Assembly (NCBI RefSeq): GCF_001625215.2
Contig: NC_030386.2
Span: forward strand, 22,910,545-22,974,544
Origin: Daucus carota subsp. sativus
Lineage: Eukaryota; Streptophyta; Magnoliopsida; Apiales; Apiaceae
Length of the DNA stretch: 64,000 nt
Reading direction: 5' to 3'
Program-made: the position numbers and the translations under genes
The notes under the pieces: generated by a model
Databases searched by the model: none
The model's input: only the letters and a program-made list of their open reading frames with translations
Told to the model about the DNA's origin: nothing
Shown here: positions 34,014-45,591 of the stretch, in pieces
Layout: every line of letters starts with the position of its first letter
Numbering within the stretch: position 1 is the stretch's first letter

Positions 34014-35744
34014 CTTCTTGTTTCTTCTTTAGGTAATTATGAAGAATGCAGAAAATGAGAGAAGGTGGTGGCTCTTGTTGTGTGAGTATGCAAGCAGAGG
34101 CTTTAGCTTTATTTATACGGGATTGAAATGAAAAGGTCACTATACGTGGGCGCATGTCTAATTATGGGGTCATTTGGCTGGATTTAAAAAAAGTGGTTTA
34201 TTGTTTAAAGTGAAGAAATGGATTATAAGTGAGAAGTTGGTTTGAACTTATATTATGACTTATAAATTATTTGGTGTTTGGATAACTTGACTTATAAGTT
34301 AGTATAGTCTGAAAAATTTTATATTATAAATTGTTTTATTTTATTAAAAAATAAATTACAATAATAGAAGATTTTTACTATTTAAATTATAATACTAAAA
34401 AACCTTTTCTTATTTAAATTTTTTACAATTAAATTACGAGAAAAAAGTTCTATGATTAGACATATGTACTTAAGACAGAATGCCAACTTTACTTTTAATA
34501 ATATCTTAAAATAAAAATATTTATGTTTTATCTGTCATGCAAGCATACAATTCTCGAAAATCTAATATAAACACACTAGTATTAAGAAATGTATTAAGAA
34601 GAGGAAAAGAAGCTACACTCAGAAAAAAGCTCCAAAGGCTAGCTTTTTTTTTTTCCTAAACTTATTGAGCCCAATATAAGTGCTTCATGTAGTTAGCCAA
34701 ACACAAGACGAAGCAGACGCTTCTATGTTGAAAAAGCTTGGAAGCTCATCTACCAAACACCCACTATTATATTCGCTAGGCGATCTATTTGCTGCTCTTT
34801 TTGTAGTTTCATGTTTACTGGGATTATGATTCCGGAATAACTAAATTAAAAAATATTATAAGCGTTACAATCATTTTGAATAAATATGATTTTCAGAATT
34901 TGCAACTTTTTCACCGAGTGCAGGCTTCTTTATTGAATTATTATCAAGTCGTGTAGTTATAATAATTTGAGCCCTAGTTCAAAATAATAGACTTTTTATT
35001 CATGGACAGGTGGTATGTTTTTCCTACTTCATTTCAACACAAAAATGCTGAAAATTATAAAAGGCTTTGGGAAAGTAGTTAAAAGTGAATATTCTTTACC
35101 TGTATCCGTCTCCAATTCGGGAAATTAATTATTTCTAATGAACAAGAAACCAAGTTCTTGCTTCTAGCTGTATATACACAATTATGCTAAATAAAACTCG
35201 GTGGTGCATTTCACTTTTTAGCTCTAGAGAAAAGGAGCTCCTTGCAGAATAGTGCTTAATTTTCAACTTCTGTTTGTACCTTGCTACTTTCCGTTTGAAC
35301 TACACAACATAATTTGAAAGAGAAACAACAAAGCAATGAGAAAACAAGCTGAATATATGTGTGCTTCATATATAGACACGAATATATACCCATGTACTGT
35401 GGTTTTGTTTGGATCAAGATCTGGACCACTAGAAGAGCTCCACCACATTCATGTACAGCCAAATGCTGGTTCAAATTAAACACACAAATGCTCCTTTAGT
35501 TGACAAATTTTGAATTCTAGCACTAATATGCGCTCAAAGTAAAACTTAATAATTCGATGAACAATACAAACTTCTCTCTGTCGATAATTCAACATAACAA
35601 TCGAACAAGCAGAATCTAATAAATTCGGGTTATTTTAGCGTATGTCCCATTTTAAATATAGTGATTTTTCAATATATCCGATTTATAGTAGAAAGTATAT
35701 ATATGTCCCATATTCAAAGTTATTTACTAATATATATTTTAAAT
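34014..35744. other. Promoter of the split gene and duplicated intergenic flank
   Basis: 34014-34150 parallels the upstream region of the intact paralogue (41023-41150; both include CACTATACGTGGGCGCATGTC). About 34910-35150 is a diverged copy of about 41405-41670 (shared TTTCACCGAGTGCA, AACCCTAGTTCAAAATAATA-type text). The segmental duplication therefore extends ~1.1 kb upstream. 34160-34770 contains 'cttataagt' repeats and 'tttggtgtttgg'/'ccaaacaccc' ends suggestive of an old foldback element. No gene is seen. Confidence 0.5.
34110..34117 (-). promoter_or_regulatory. TATA box of the split proline-rich gene
   Basis: TATAAATA on the minus strand, ~100 bp upstream of the ATG at 34013. The same position and sequence are conserved in the paralogue at 41100-41107. 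Confidence 0.65.
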
Positions 35745-36717
35745 TAGTGGCGGAATCAGGAATAAGATTCAGGGGCTCAAATTTGGAAGCAATCTAGAGA
35801 GGGAGACTTGGAGAGAGCAGGTTGCAAGCCTGTGGGCACCGGGAGCCGGCTGCGGGGAGAGAGATCACAGCAGAGCAGGTTGTCATTTATCGCAGTGGGA
35901 AGATGAGTTAAGGTAGTGTCAAATATGTGCATATAACTTATGAGTGTATATGTTTGAATGTATCTGTCAATGAGACTCTCTTTAGACTAACAGTAAGTCC
36001 AAAATAGAGAGAAAAAAAGAGTATGCATAAGAATTTATTATAAATATAAGATAGAGTAAGGAGAGGGTTGCCTTATATATAGTGTGCCAGTGATGTCTTA
36101 TATCACTACACAACATCTTCAAGCCTTATATGGCACCTCTCTTTTTGTCCAATCCTATATTTTATACTCCCTTTGGTCTTTTTTATAAGTCATTTAGACT
36201 TTTTGCACGTAATTCTATGTGCTTTGATCACCTCCTTTAAATTATATTTTCTAAAATTTTCTTTTTCTGAATGAAAATATGAGATATTTATTTTAATTCA
36301 GAAAAAGAAAATTTTAGAAAAAATAATATTAAGTAGGCGGTCAAAGCACATAGAATTATGTGTAAAAAATCCAAGTGACTTATAAAAAGGACCAAAGGGA
36401 GTAATAAATTATCACTAGGATAAGGCATGTTGTTGGAGTATACATATGTGTATAGTGTCCTAAATCATTAGGAAATTATATCTTATTATATATTTAAGGT
36501 TTTTTCTAGGACACTGTTGGACTTGCTCTAAGACATCTCTTTGACTAGTTCTAAGTGCCTAAATTATATTGACATGTCTAAGACATCTCTTTGACTAGTT
36601 CTAAGTGCCTAAATTATATTGACATCAATAATCCAGCTGGAACTGAAAAAAATATATACGGTTTTTCCGAGGTAAAGGGGCTCTAGTATACCCTAACCCC
36701 CTCTCGTTCTGCCACTG
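35745..36717. mobile_element. Non-autonomous hAT-like element with a nested MITE
   Basis: The ends are TAGTGGCGGAATCAGG and, on the minus strand, CAGTGGCAGAACGAG. The flanking 8-mers TTTTAAAT (35737-35744) and TTTCAAAT (36718-36725) differ at one base. The 973 bp interior has no transposase. It contains a Stowaway-like MITE at 36167-36401 and a ~49 bp tandem duplication at about 36528-36625 (AAGACATCTCTTTGACTAG). Confidence 0.6.
36167..36401. mobile_element. Stowaway-like MITE nested in a hAT-like element
   Basis: The ends CTCCCTTTGGTCTTTTTTAT and ATAAAAAGGACCAAAGGGAG are complementary with TA on both sides. It is 235 bp and related in layout to 16198-16432. The younger insertion lies inside the older hAT-like element. 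Confidence 0.75.
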
Positions 36718-37688
36718 TTTCAAATTATACATAAATATATAAATATAAATATTTGACCAACGTTAATTTTACAATTTTTAAAGATATATTAGTCTTTTTT
36801 ACACGTATCTTTAAGAGTTTTGACTGCATATTTAAAATTATTATTTTTAGATAGTTTTTTTGTGAATTAAAATATTAGTGCCATATTTTTATTCATAAAA
36901 AGAAAATTTTAAAAATAATATTTATAAGTGAACAGTCATAATTCTTAAAAATATGTGAAAAAAGTCAAAGGCTATTATATCCTAACACAATATTTGTTTT
37001 CTTGGATTTGATTAGGCATATTTCTGACGTGGATCTAGCAAGATTGAACAAGAAGCATCACAGCAGAAGAGAATGGTCCTTTGTTTGGACACCATCATTA
37101 GATTATTCACCATCAAAGGAACTGGTTGGTATTCTCTCCGTCCCTTTTTATCTGTCCATTTTGGAAAAAAAAACACATACTAAAAAATAATTGATTGTAT
37201 AAACTTTTTCATTAAATAGTTTTAATTAATATATTGAAAATGGAGGAATACTCCTATTTTATGTTTTGAAAACATGAATTAACCAACTTTTAAATAAGTC
37301 AAGTCTTGAAAATTGAAATTATGGAGATATATTTGAAAAACTATCATTAAATTAGTTTTGAAAGTTTAAATGGACAGATAAATAGGGACAAATTTTTACT
37401 TATAAATAGGCACGGAGGGAGTATTAGATTTAGCCATTGCTGAGAAGATTGTTCATTCCCTATTTATGTGGAACCAATCTTAATATATGAAGACAGATTC
37501 TCAAAGAATTGGGCACCAGGCTAACCACTTCCATCAGTAGTAGAGGTACGAAAATTGTCTTGCCTGGATTCAGTCACTTTGTTTATGATTATAAAAACAA
37601 TTTTTTACTCAATTTAACTGGCATAAATAGATTAAAAACTGGCTACTCAAATTAAGCTAATGTCCGACCTTCTGGGATATGACTCTAA
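36718..37688. other. Intergenic; possible exon fragment and a MITE
   Basis: At about 37017-37130 an AG-preceded open stretch encodes HISDVDLARLNKKHHSRREW and ends at AAGGAACTG followed by GT. This looks like an internal exon, but I cannot name its source. It is followed by a MITE-like foldback (37134-37421). Nothing else is recognisable. Confidence 0.3.
37134..37421. mobile_element. MITE-like foldback
   Basis: Left CTCTCCGTCCCTTTTTATCT pairs with right 'agataaatagggac' and 'cacggagggag'. The interior arms ATCTGTCCATTTT and AAATGGACAGAT also pair. The exact right terminus is uncertain because of an insertion between the two pairing blocks. Confidence 0.5.
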
Positions 37689-37989
37689 TGTTGTGTTTGG
37701 TTGGGAAGAATGGAATGGAATTGAATGAAATGAGTAAAATTACTTGGAACTAATAAAGATAGGGGGAAGTTTTGGAATAAATGTAAGTGAGAGCAAAATT
37801 GATATGATAAGATTTGAGAAGAAATTGGGGGTAGGAGAGAATGGAGCATTCCATCTCAAATTGAAAGTATGATCTCTAATGTAAGGAATGGAAAGGAGGA
37901 AGGAATGAAATTTGTTAACAATTGCCCATAATATAGTTTATTTTTCATTCCATTCCTTCCGGAATCATTCACCCCAACCAAACACAACA
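37689..37989. mobile_element. PIF/Harbinger-like MITE
   Basis: The inverted ends TGTTGTGTTTGGTTGGG and CCCCAACCAAACACAACA are flanked by TAA on both sides (37686-37688, 37990-37992), the target-site type of PIF/Harbinger elements. It is 301 bp with GGAATGGAAT-rich arms and no coding. Confidence 0.7.
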
Positions 37990-38679
37990 TAAGAATATAT
38001 GTAACTTTGGGAGTGAATCCTCACATGAGAGAGATCTTCCAAAGTTATCCCTTTACTCAGCCTACACATTTTTGGCTCATCTCCTGACATAGTATAAATA
38101 ATTCATGATAAAATTAAACGTACACTGAAGAATGAGGTTACTAAAAATATGTTTTTAAGATGTTTGGACGAGTTCTCAATAGTTGAAGTGCAAAGAGTTC
38201 TACGCGTGTTCAACAAAAAGAAATCCAACACTCAAATGATAGAATTCAAATTGTTGAAACTCCACAGAAAAGACTAGTCTTGAAAGAAAAAATTAGATTA
38301 GAAAGCCTAGGAAGAAATTGTACATGACAAAAGTATTTAGATGAATATAAAAAAAGCTCAAGAGTTATGCAGAGTATCAGCTCTGATGATCAAGTGAATG
38401 CATGCATCCCATACTATATTGATTAATGAACACCCCACTCGCTGATATAGGGACAAGTTGACAAAATCAACAAACAAATTTACGGGTAAATTTAAACAAT
38501 TGAATCGGAAGTTAAATATATGATGTTAAGCAATAAACACTCTGAAGAATTCTTGATGTAAGAAATAGACTTTTTGAAATTCTCACTATACTCAACAATG
38601 GAAGCCGATAATAATGATCATGGACCTCTCAAATTGCTATAAGTCTTCGAGTCGAGATTATAACTTCTGCCAGCATGGA

Positions 38680-39766
38680 CTCTGGGGGCTAGGGGATGCT
38701 GGAGCTCCCCCTAAACGTGGAAAAAACAATGTATATTTTTTTTTCGGCCCCGCTAAATTAGTGTGATGTTAGTATAATTTTTTTTAGCCCCCGCTCAATT
38801 ATAAATGTCATAGAGAGGGACTTATTAGAAAAAAAGGAAAAGAAAAGGCACTTAGTCTAAAGAGAGTCTAATTAACAAATACATTCAAACTGAGAGCAAC
38901 TATAACAAACTCCTTAACTTTTCTCTAAAAATAATATAAACAATCAACTCTTAACTATTTAAGAAGTAAATTACACAATATCTCCAACAATATTCCCTAC
39001 ATGCGCTCTCTATCTATATCTGTTAGGAGCTTGTTGGAGTTCATTTCATCTCCATATTCTTGAAATTCATGCTAAAGAGCCCATATGAAGAATCTTTTGG
39101 ACACTTCTCAATTACTAATGATTTGTCATAAGTTTTGCAACAAGAACTTGAAATATTATAAATACTATGACAATGGTTCGAAGTATGAAAATTAAATTGC
39201 AGCTATTAAGAGAGAAAGAATGAGAGACATTTTTAGAAGATGTTCAGTGTTATAAAATATTAAAACTTGTTTACTAACCTTTTTATTCAACAGTTTATTG
39301 ATCTTATTTCCCATGAGATGGATAACCGTTTTACAGAAGGAAACATAGAGCTGCTACTATATATTTGCTCTTTGGATCCTAGGAATTAATTTTCTGCCTT
39401 GCACAATTTTATCCAAAAGATATCTCTTTACTAGACCTCGAGTTGTTATCAAATGAGTTAGACAAGTTTATCAATGATGTGAGCGCGGATAAAGATTAAT
39501 CTGAACTTTAAAGTATAGGAAATATTTCTATCATGACGGTTAAGACACACAGATTCTGGTTGAGTTAGCTCTAGTTTTATTTGTTGTCATTGCTATTGTT
39601 GAGAGTTTTTTCTACTATAAAAACAATCATGACTTATCAGCGTGATAGGACGGGAGATGCATAACTGAATGATAGTATGACGATATATATTGAAAAAGCT
39701 ATTTATGCAAGTATAGATGAAAAAATATTTCAGCCCCCTTAACTTTTAGTCCTGGTTCCGCCACTG
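38680..39766 (+). mobile_element. Degenerate hAT transposon with transposase C-terminal relic
   Basis: A perfect 8 bp duplication AGCATGGA flanks it (38672-38679, 39767-39774), as expected for hAT. The right end reads CAGTGGCGGAACCAGG on the minus strand, and the left end is a diverged version. Near 39555-39730 the plus strand encodes remains of the hAT dimerisation region: LVELALVLFVVIAIVE, then after a frameshift KTIMTYQRDRTGDA, then TIYIEKAIYASIDEKIF. The GER/VER-F-S core is present but broken. The element is 1.09 kb, internally deleted, and cannot encode a transposase. Confidence 0.75.
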
Positions 39767-39774
39767 AGCATGGA

Positions 39775-40743
39775 AAGGGTACGATTTGAAGATGTTATCG
39801 AAATGGATGGTCGTCTAGTAAAAGATACGTTATCGAAAAGGGTTATGTCACATAGTCTTTGTCTTCCAACAGAAAGGAGGGTGGAAATTTTAATATCTGC
39901 AGTTTCACTAGTGATTCAATAACTTGAAAACTGAAAATTAAACTGATGATCGGATGAATGGTTTTTATCTGCTCTAGTTTATCTTTGGATATTTTTCGCC
40001 CAATCACATTATCTATCAATCTTGAAATTAAAATAGAAATATCTATTAATAATTAATCGTTCGTTCATCAACTCCTATAATGATCCGTATTCATTAGTTA
40101 CGAGTTTGTCACTTTAATTAAGCGTGTTTATCATTAACAAGTTATATTCGATGCGATTTTTTTTATTCCTCCTTTATTTTGTCATTCTTGTTCCTTCTAT
40201 TCTCATCACATATCAATTACTAATTACAAACTATTTTAATCACGAGATTAAGGATTAATTAATAAGAATAGCTAGATTAAGTGAGATTCTAATACTATAT
40301 ATTTTTATACTAAATTTTCCTTTATAATCGTCTTAATAATCTGCAGATCGAAGAAAGCTCATGTGAATTTATTAAAGAAATAAATTATAACATGCATCAG
40401 GGATATATGTTGTTAACAAAATGGAATCCAATAATAATGACAGTAATTATACATAACCTTTATAACTTCTTTGGTCACCAATTCGACAGTACAATGCGCA
40501 CACGAGTGATGCGAGCCTTGATGGTTTCACAATCTGAATGCATGGCATATTTTATTGTATAGTTGGCCAAATACGAACACTAATTACCTTATACCAAACT
40601 TCAAGCATACAATTCAACTTTCACACTCCACACACTAAAACAAGTAATTAAACAACATAGCATATTTTTGTAGCATAGCCATAAGAACTTTGAAGTTTCA
40701 TGACTGGGGCACACAGTACCAGATTAATAGGACCCGAGATTAT
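39775..40743. other. Intergenic; 3' flank of the intact proline-rich gene
   Basis: AT-rich with no gene. From about 40598 it is the duplicated counterpart of 29450-29612. Confidence 0.4.
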
Positions 40744-41022
40744 TTATGGGGTATGGGTGGTGGTGGCGGCGGTAGCAGGTGGCATATAGCCACCGGGGAC
40801 TCCATTGGCAGGGCTGGAGAAGAAGGGAAACGGTGGGAAGAATGAGAACCCTGATGATGGAGGCGATGAAGAATCACCACTTGGTGATCCTCCGAAAAAT
40901 GGGAAATGGAAAGTTGGGAAGGCCTGGAGGTTTCGAGACGTCGCGGAGGCCGGAGTGAGGGTTGATGAGAAGGTGAGAGCTACAAGAATGATTGAGATGA
41001 TGAACAGCTTGGAAATGGCCAT
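40744..41022 (-). CDS. Small secreted proline/phenylalanine-rich protein (intact paralogue)
   Basis: A single exon of 92 aa starting MAISKLFIISIILVALTF, a clear signal peptide to about residue 27. An open frame extends upstream in frame, but the homologous start of the 34013 paralogue and the TATA box at 41100-41107 favour 41022. The mature part contains RNLQ, PFFGGSPSG, an SSPPSSGFSFFPPFPFF block and a Gly/Pro/Ala/Thr tail. There are no cysteines. It is nearly collinear with the gene split by the LTR element. Export to the wall or apoplast is inferred; the function is unknown. Confidence 0.85.
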   Translation of the reverse strand: MAISKLFIISIILVALTFSSTLTPASATSRNLQAFPTFHFPFFGGSPSGDSSSPPSSGFSFFPPFPFFSSPANGVPGGYMPPATAATTTHTP

Positions 41023-41099
41023 CTTCTTGTTTCTTCTTTGTAGAAAATGAGAGAAGGTGATGGCTCTTGTTGTGAGTATGCATGCATAAGTTTTGGCTT

Positions 41100-41107
41100 T
41101 ATTTATA
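41100..41107 (-). promoter_or_regulatory. TATA box of the 40744-41022 gene
   Basis: TATAAATA on the minus strand, ~80 bp upstream of the ATG. It is conserved with the paralogue. Confidence 0.65.
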
Positions 41108-42541
41108 TAGGATTTCAAATGAGAAGGTCACTATACGTGGGCGCATGTCTAATTTGTTAGGTTGTTTATTTGTAATTCTTTTTGTACTTAAAGCAAGTCT
41201 CAGAGGATTGTAAGGTTGAATATTTTTAGTTGTCTAGATTAAATTAGTATTAAAATAAATTATATGTTGAATTATTTAAAAAATTCGAAAATTTAACAGA
41301 TGACCTGGGGCCTTGAGTACCAAAGTTATCCCCATGAGATCCTGCTTTTACTTTTGTTGTGAGAACAGCAGTCTGCTTGCAATTATGGTAAAGTCATTTT
41401 TTAACCTTTTCACCGAGTGCATTCTTTTTATAGAATTTTTAGTAACTCGTGTAATTACTAAAATTTGAACCCTAGTTCAAAATAATAGACTTTTGCATTC
41501 GTACACAGGTGATACATTTTTTCACTTCATTTCAGCACAAAAATGCAGAAAATAATAGGGTTTGAGAATGTTAAACGTGAATACTCTTCGTATCTATCCG
41601 GAGACGCAAAATTTCTGCAGAGGACGTCCGTCTCCGATTCAGGAAATTAATAATTTCTGTGAAAAAGAAACAAGAACAACTCTATAATTGACATGCATGG
41701 AGTTTCTAAATATCTCATGGTAGACAATATATATACACACACATATATCAAAATTCATCATTTAATCGAAAATTCAGCTCTACGGATGTGATCACGTATG
41801 AAAATAAATAGATATACAAATTTCATAAGATTCAGTAATAACTTTTGAAACATAAAACTAATTATCACATGCATGCGAAAAAAGTAAGTAAATAAAGAAG
41901 CGGAATTATTATCAACCGGGACATCTCCAATCACATAAAATTCTTAACTAAAAACCAACTTTTTAAAATTGAATATATTTATCAAACACATGTTCAACAA
42001 GATTACACGTCATATATTATCATATAATAATATATTTTATTTATATAACTTGAAATAGTAATAATATATTATCTTTGAAATATAGTCAATATTATCGAAG
42101 AAAAATATATCAAATGATAACAAATTTTGTATCTGTGTATTATAAATTTAATTTAACCAATTATTGGTTATACTATTTTTAATCGAGATGCTCTAACAAT
42201 ATGGTCTCAGAAAAAGTTTTTGAATTTTCATCACGGAGAGAATAGGAGTGAGGTTAGTCGCTTCCTTTCATTTACTTTTGTTTCATCGATCGAGCAAAGA
42301 ACAAATAATTGTAACTAATATATAATTTTTATTTTACTAAATAAAAGTTACTTGTTGCAAACAATTCGAAGAACCTAACACCTTTTATAATAGGCCACAG
42401 CAAAAGAATTTCATGGTCCAATAATTTGATTTGCTTGTCCTTGAAAAGGAAATACTGTGACACACACACATAGTGACACATGATGCTTGGTTGATAGTCG
42501 AAGTCGATACTTGATACTGAAATTTCATGGTCAAAAAATTA

Positions 42542-42792
42542 CTCCCTCCGTCCCGGTCAATAGTATACATTGGGGGACGGGGGCGCGGCACGGACTTTAA
42601 TGCTTCAATATAGTATAGTTCTGTAAATTATTTTTAAGATTTTCTTTTTTTGTATAAAAATATAACATTTATACTTTTATACAAAAAAAGAAAATCTTAA
42701 AAATAAGTTGTAGAACTATGTTTTATGAGAGTCTTAAAAAGCGTGTCGAGCAGTGAAAAAAAACCGTATACAATTGACTGGGACAGAGGGAG
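42542..42792. mobile_element. Stowaway-type MITE
   Basis: CTCCCTCCGTCCCGGTCAAT pairs with CAATTGACTGGGACAGAGGGAG-type sequence at the other end. TA lies on both sides (42540-42541, 42793-42794). Strong inner pairing occurs around 42625-42710. It is 251 bp with no coding. Confidence 0.8.
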
Positions 42793-43489
42793 TAATGTCT
42801 TAAGGTCCCGCAGACCCACAATCTCTCACCTCACATGTCAATATTGTCGGAAATAAGAAGATCGAAAATGAGTTTAAGTGAAAATAGGAAATTTAAATTT
42901 ACATTGTCAAGTACAGATATTTGTTTCACTCAAAATTTTCACAATCATGGTGGCATTCTCATATTCCAAATTATTGGTCTGTCAAATCAGGGTAAATTAA
43001 ATTTACCTTAATAATTTATCCCTGTTTTTATACGTACATATTCACGTTTTTTTTATCTCTTGTATTCTTTTTATCACTCCCTGCGAATTCATACTGATTC
43101 ATTCTATGATTATTGACTTGTATACACTCCATAACAACTATGATTATCTTCTCAATTATACTTCTTTTAATTTCAATTTGTGGAGAATTAGTTATATATT
43201 CCTACTTTACGTGATTTTGTCATGCAAAATGATAAATACGTGATTATTGCGGTTACTAAAATAGGATTTGGGTGTTTAATTATGTGCAGGTGCTTTGTAT
43301 ATTCATCAAGTAGCATATGTTAGATATTTTTTAAGATCCAGCTGACTATATATTCTTCTATTAATGTTTGATAGTTAAAATAATTTTGAATTTTATTTAC
43401 AGGTTCTGAATCAACATGTCTATCAACGAGGTTGATGCTGAAATTACTTAATACTGATCCAGTGTGAAAACTCTCACATAAAATATGTT

Positions 43490-44330
43490 GAAGAGGGATA
43501 TACAGAATCACACAATCCAAATGATATTACATATATACCCGAAGAAGAACTCATATTTGGACGAGTATTTTCTACGATAAATGAAACTTATTCTTTTTAC
43601 AAAACTTATGCACTACACAAGGGATTTGGAATTCGCATATGTGATTTGATTAAGTTGAGAGCCACGAATAATGCAAGGAGGGGATAAAATACTTAGCAGA
43701 TTAAAGACAAGTTGGAAAAGAAGTTAGACATCATCGGGGGTACAAGAATAGATTGTAAAGCAAAATTGAAAATATCATTGAAGAATGGTGAATGGTTTGT
43801 TGATAAGTTTTATGATGTGCACAATTATGATCTTATACATACTCCGTTAAAAGTATTGAAGTACAGGTCTAATAGTAGATTTTATCGTATTGAAACATGC
43901 AAGAATTTAATTTCTGAACTTAATCAAAACGACCTAAAACCTTCAGAAATTAGAAGGGTAGTTAACGTTGTTAGTGGATCTAGTGAAGTTGATATTATTT
44001 CGAGACAATGTTATGACTATCTACGGTCTGAGCGAAAAAATTATGTTAGTAAAGACTGCTATTTGTCTTTATGAAATTGTTAAGCATTTTCAAGAAAAAG
44101 CTGCCGAACATAACAGTCACTACTTAATAATGGATCTTCATAAAGATAAAACTCTAAGAAGTGTTTTCTAGACAGATGGGAGATCAAGGTCATCATATAT
44201 GAAGTTTGGTGATGTTGATGTTACCTACAAGGCGAATAAATTTAAAATGTCATTTGTTCCATTTATCCGTGTAAATCAACATAGCTAGTCCATTTTATTT
44301 GGTCGATTATTAGAGGATAAAAATTGATTA
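43490..44330 (+). pseudogene. FAR1/FRS-like (MULE-derived) gene relic
   Basis: A FAR1 DNA-binding-type segment is visible from about 43538: FGRVFSTINETYSFYKTYAL, then HKGFGIRI. After an in-frame TAA at about 43685 comes CKAKLKISLKNGEWFVDKF with H-N-Y/H-x-L-H-type residues, then IRRVVNVVSG. A frameshift near 44030 moves to another frame encoding HYLIMDLHKDKTLRSVF, a stop at 44169 in place of the usual Trp, and TDGRSRSSYMKFGDV plus YKANKFKMSFVPF. This matches the order of the FAR1 domain followed by the start of the MULE transposase domain. The remainder is missing. It is clearly non-functional. Confidence 0.8.
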
Positions 44331-45591
44331 TATTCTGATAATCTTAATTCAGAATTCATCCCGTCTAAATTTGAGCAAGTCAGAATCAAATGCAATAACA
44401 AAAACTTAAACCGAAACTTGTTACATTGCCTTTGTTTCTTAATACTAACAGTTATTAATTTTTTTGACTATATTTAAATTTTCAAAAAAGAACAAACTTG
44501 TATATTCCAAATTTAAAAAAAGAACAAATAGTTATAACAAAATTTTAATTTCTTATATTTCTTTCAAATAATAATTGAATTTTAAATGTTTGCTTGATAT
44601 GAATTAAACAATCATTACTCTCTCTTTTTTCGTCGGTCATTACTCTCAAATATTCTAGGATTATTAAGCAAAAAAAATTACTACGATTCGCAAAAATTAG
44701 TGTACTATTGGGCCTCATCCCACTTAGAGAGGAAAGCCCAATACCAAGCCCAATAAATACCAAACCCAATAAAGGGATCCATCAGAGATTAACACCAAGG
44801 AAAGGGTTGTAAATTCAGAGAGGAAAAGAGAATACTTGTAAGGCTGTAAGCCCCAACGTGTATGAACCAGAGTGTTCTTCATTTGGAAGTTAATCAACGA
44901 CCTCTCATGTGCTTTTTTTTTTTTTTTTTGTAAGACCTCTCACGTGCTTTAATCTTTAACTTTTTTTACATAATCATGACTACCGCTTTTGCTTTTAGTA
45001 TTGGAGAACCCTTTAACTTTCTAATGCAATCAGAAATCGGGAATCGGACCTAATCGGTTGAACTACCGATTCAGGATTAATCGGAAATCGGGATTAATCG
45101 AAAGGATTAATCGGAGTGAAAATCGGATTTATTTTGATATTAATTATATTCATAAACTCTATAATTATTCATATTTAAAGTATTATAATATTTTAATTTT
45201 AATAATTTATTATATATGCTTCGATTAGGAAATATATATAAAGATTAATTTGAATTCAAAAATCGACTCGGTGACCGACCTTGCAGGGGATTAATCTGTT
45301 AAATCGGAAATTTTTAGAACACTGAATACAACATATTATGATATAATTATTACACGGAAATAAATCAAATCACATCAACTTCTGAACGAAGAATGAAATA
45401 CAAGAGAGTAACACGAACAAAACAAAAACATTCAGAGCAAATATTGATACAGAACCAAGTAGGAGTAGAATAAAATAGGCACACAAACAGATAAGCAATA
45501 TTACAACACGAAAAGGTCTCTAGGACTCTGAACATCGAACATGGAAAACAGATTTAAATATAAGTGCAGTATTGTAGTGTGGGAATGTTGA
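44331..45591. other. Intergenic; poly-T scar and AATCGG-rich repeat
   Basis: A 17-T run flanked by near-identical GACCTCTCA[TC]GTGCTTT copies lies at 44899-44950. A degenerate short tandem repeat of GGATTAATCGGAAATCGGG type lies at about 45030-45130. 45340-45590 is the 3' flank of the PELPK-like gene. No gene is seen. Confidence 0.5.

Larger units (their letters stand above)
41023..43489. other. Intergenic; duplicated upstream flank, MITE, AT-rich
   Basis: 41023-41670 includes the promoter and the block duplicated at 34014-35160. A MITE lies at 42542-42792. The rest is AT-rich without a recognisable gene. 43280-43490 may be the eroded 5' part of the FAR1-like relic. Confidence 0.45.

Noticed and set aside
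41023..41118. Upstream extension of the 40744 proline-rich gene by 32 codons
   Set aside because: It would run over the TATA box, and the paralogue at 34013 supports the internal ATG at 41022 that starts the signal peptide.
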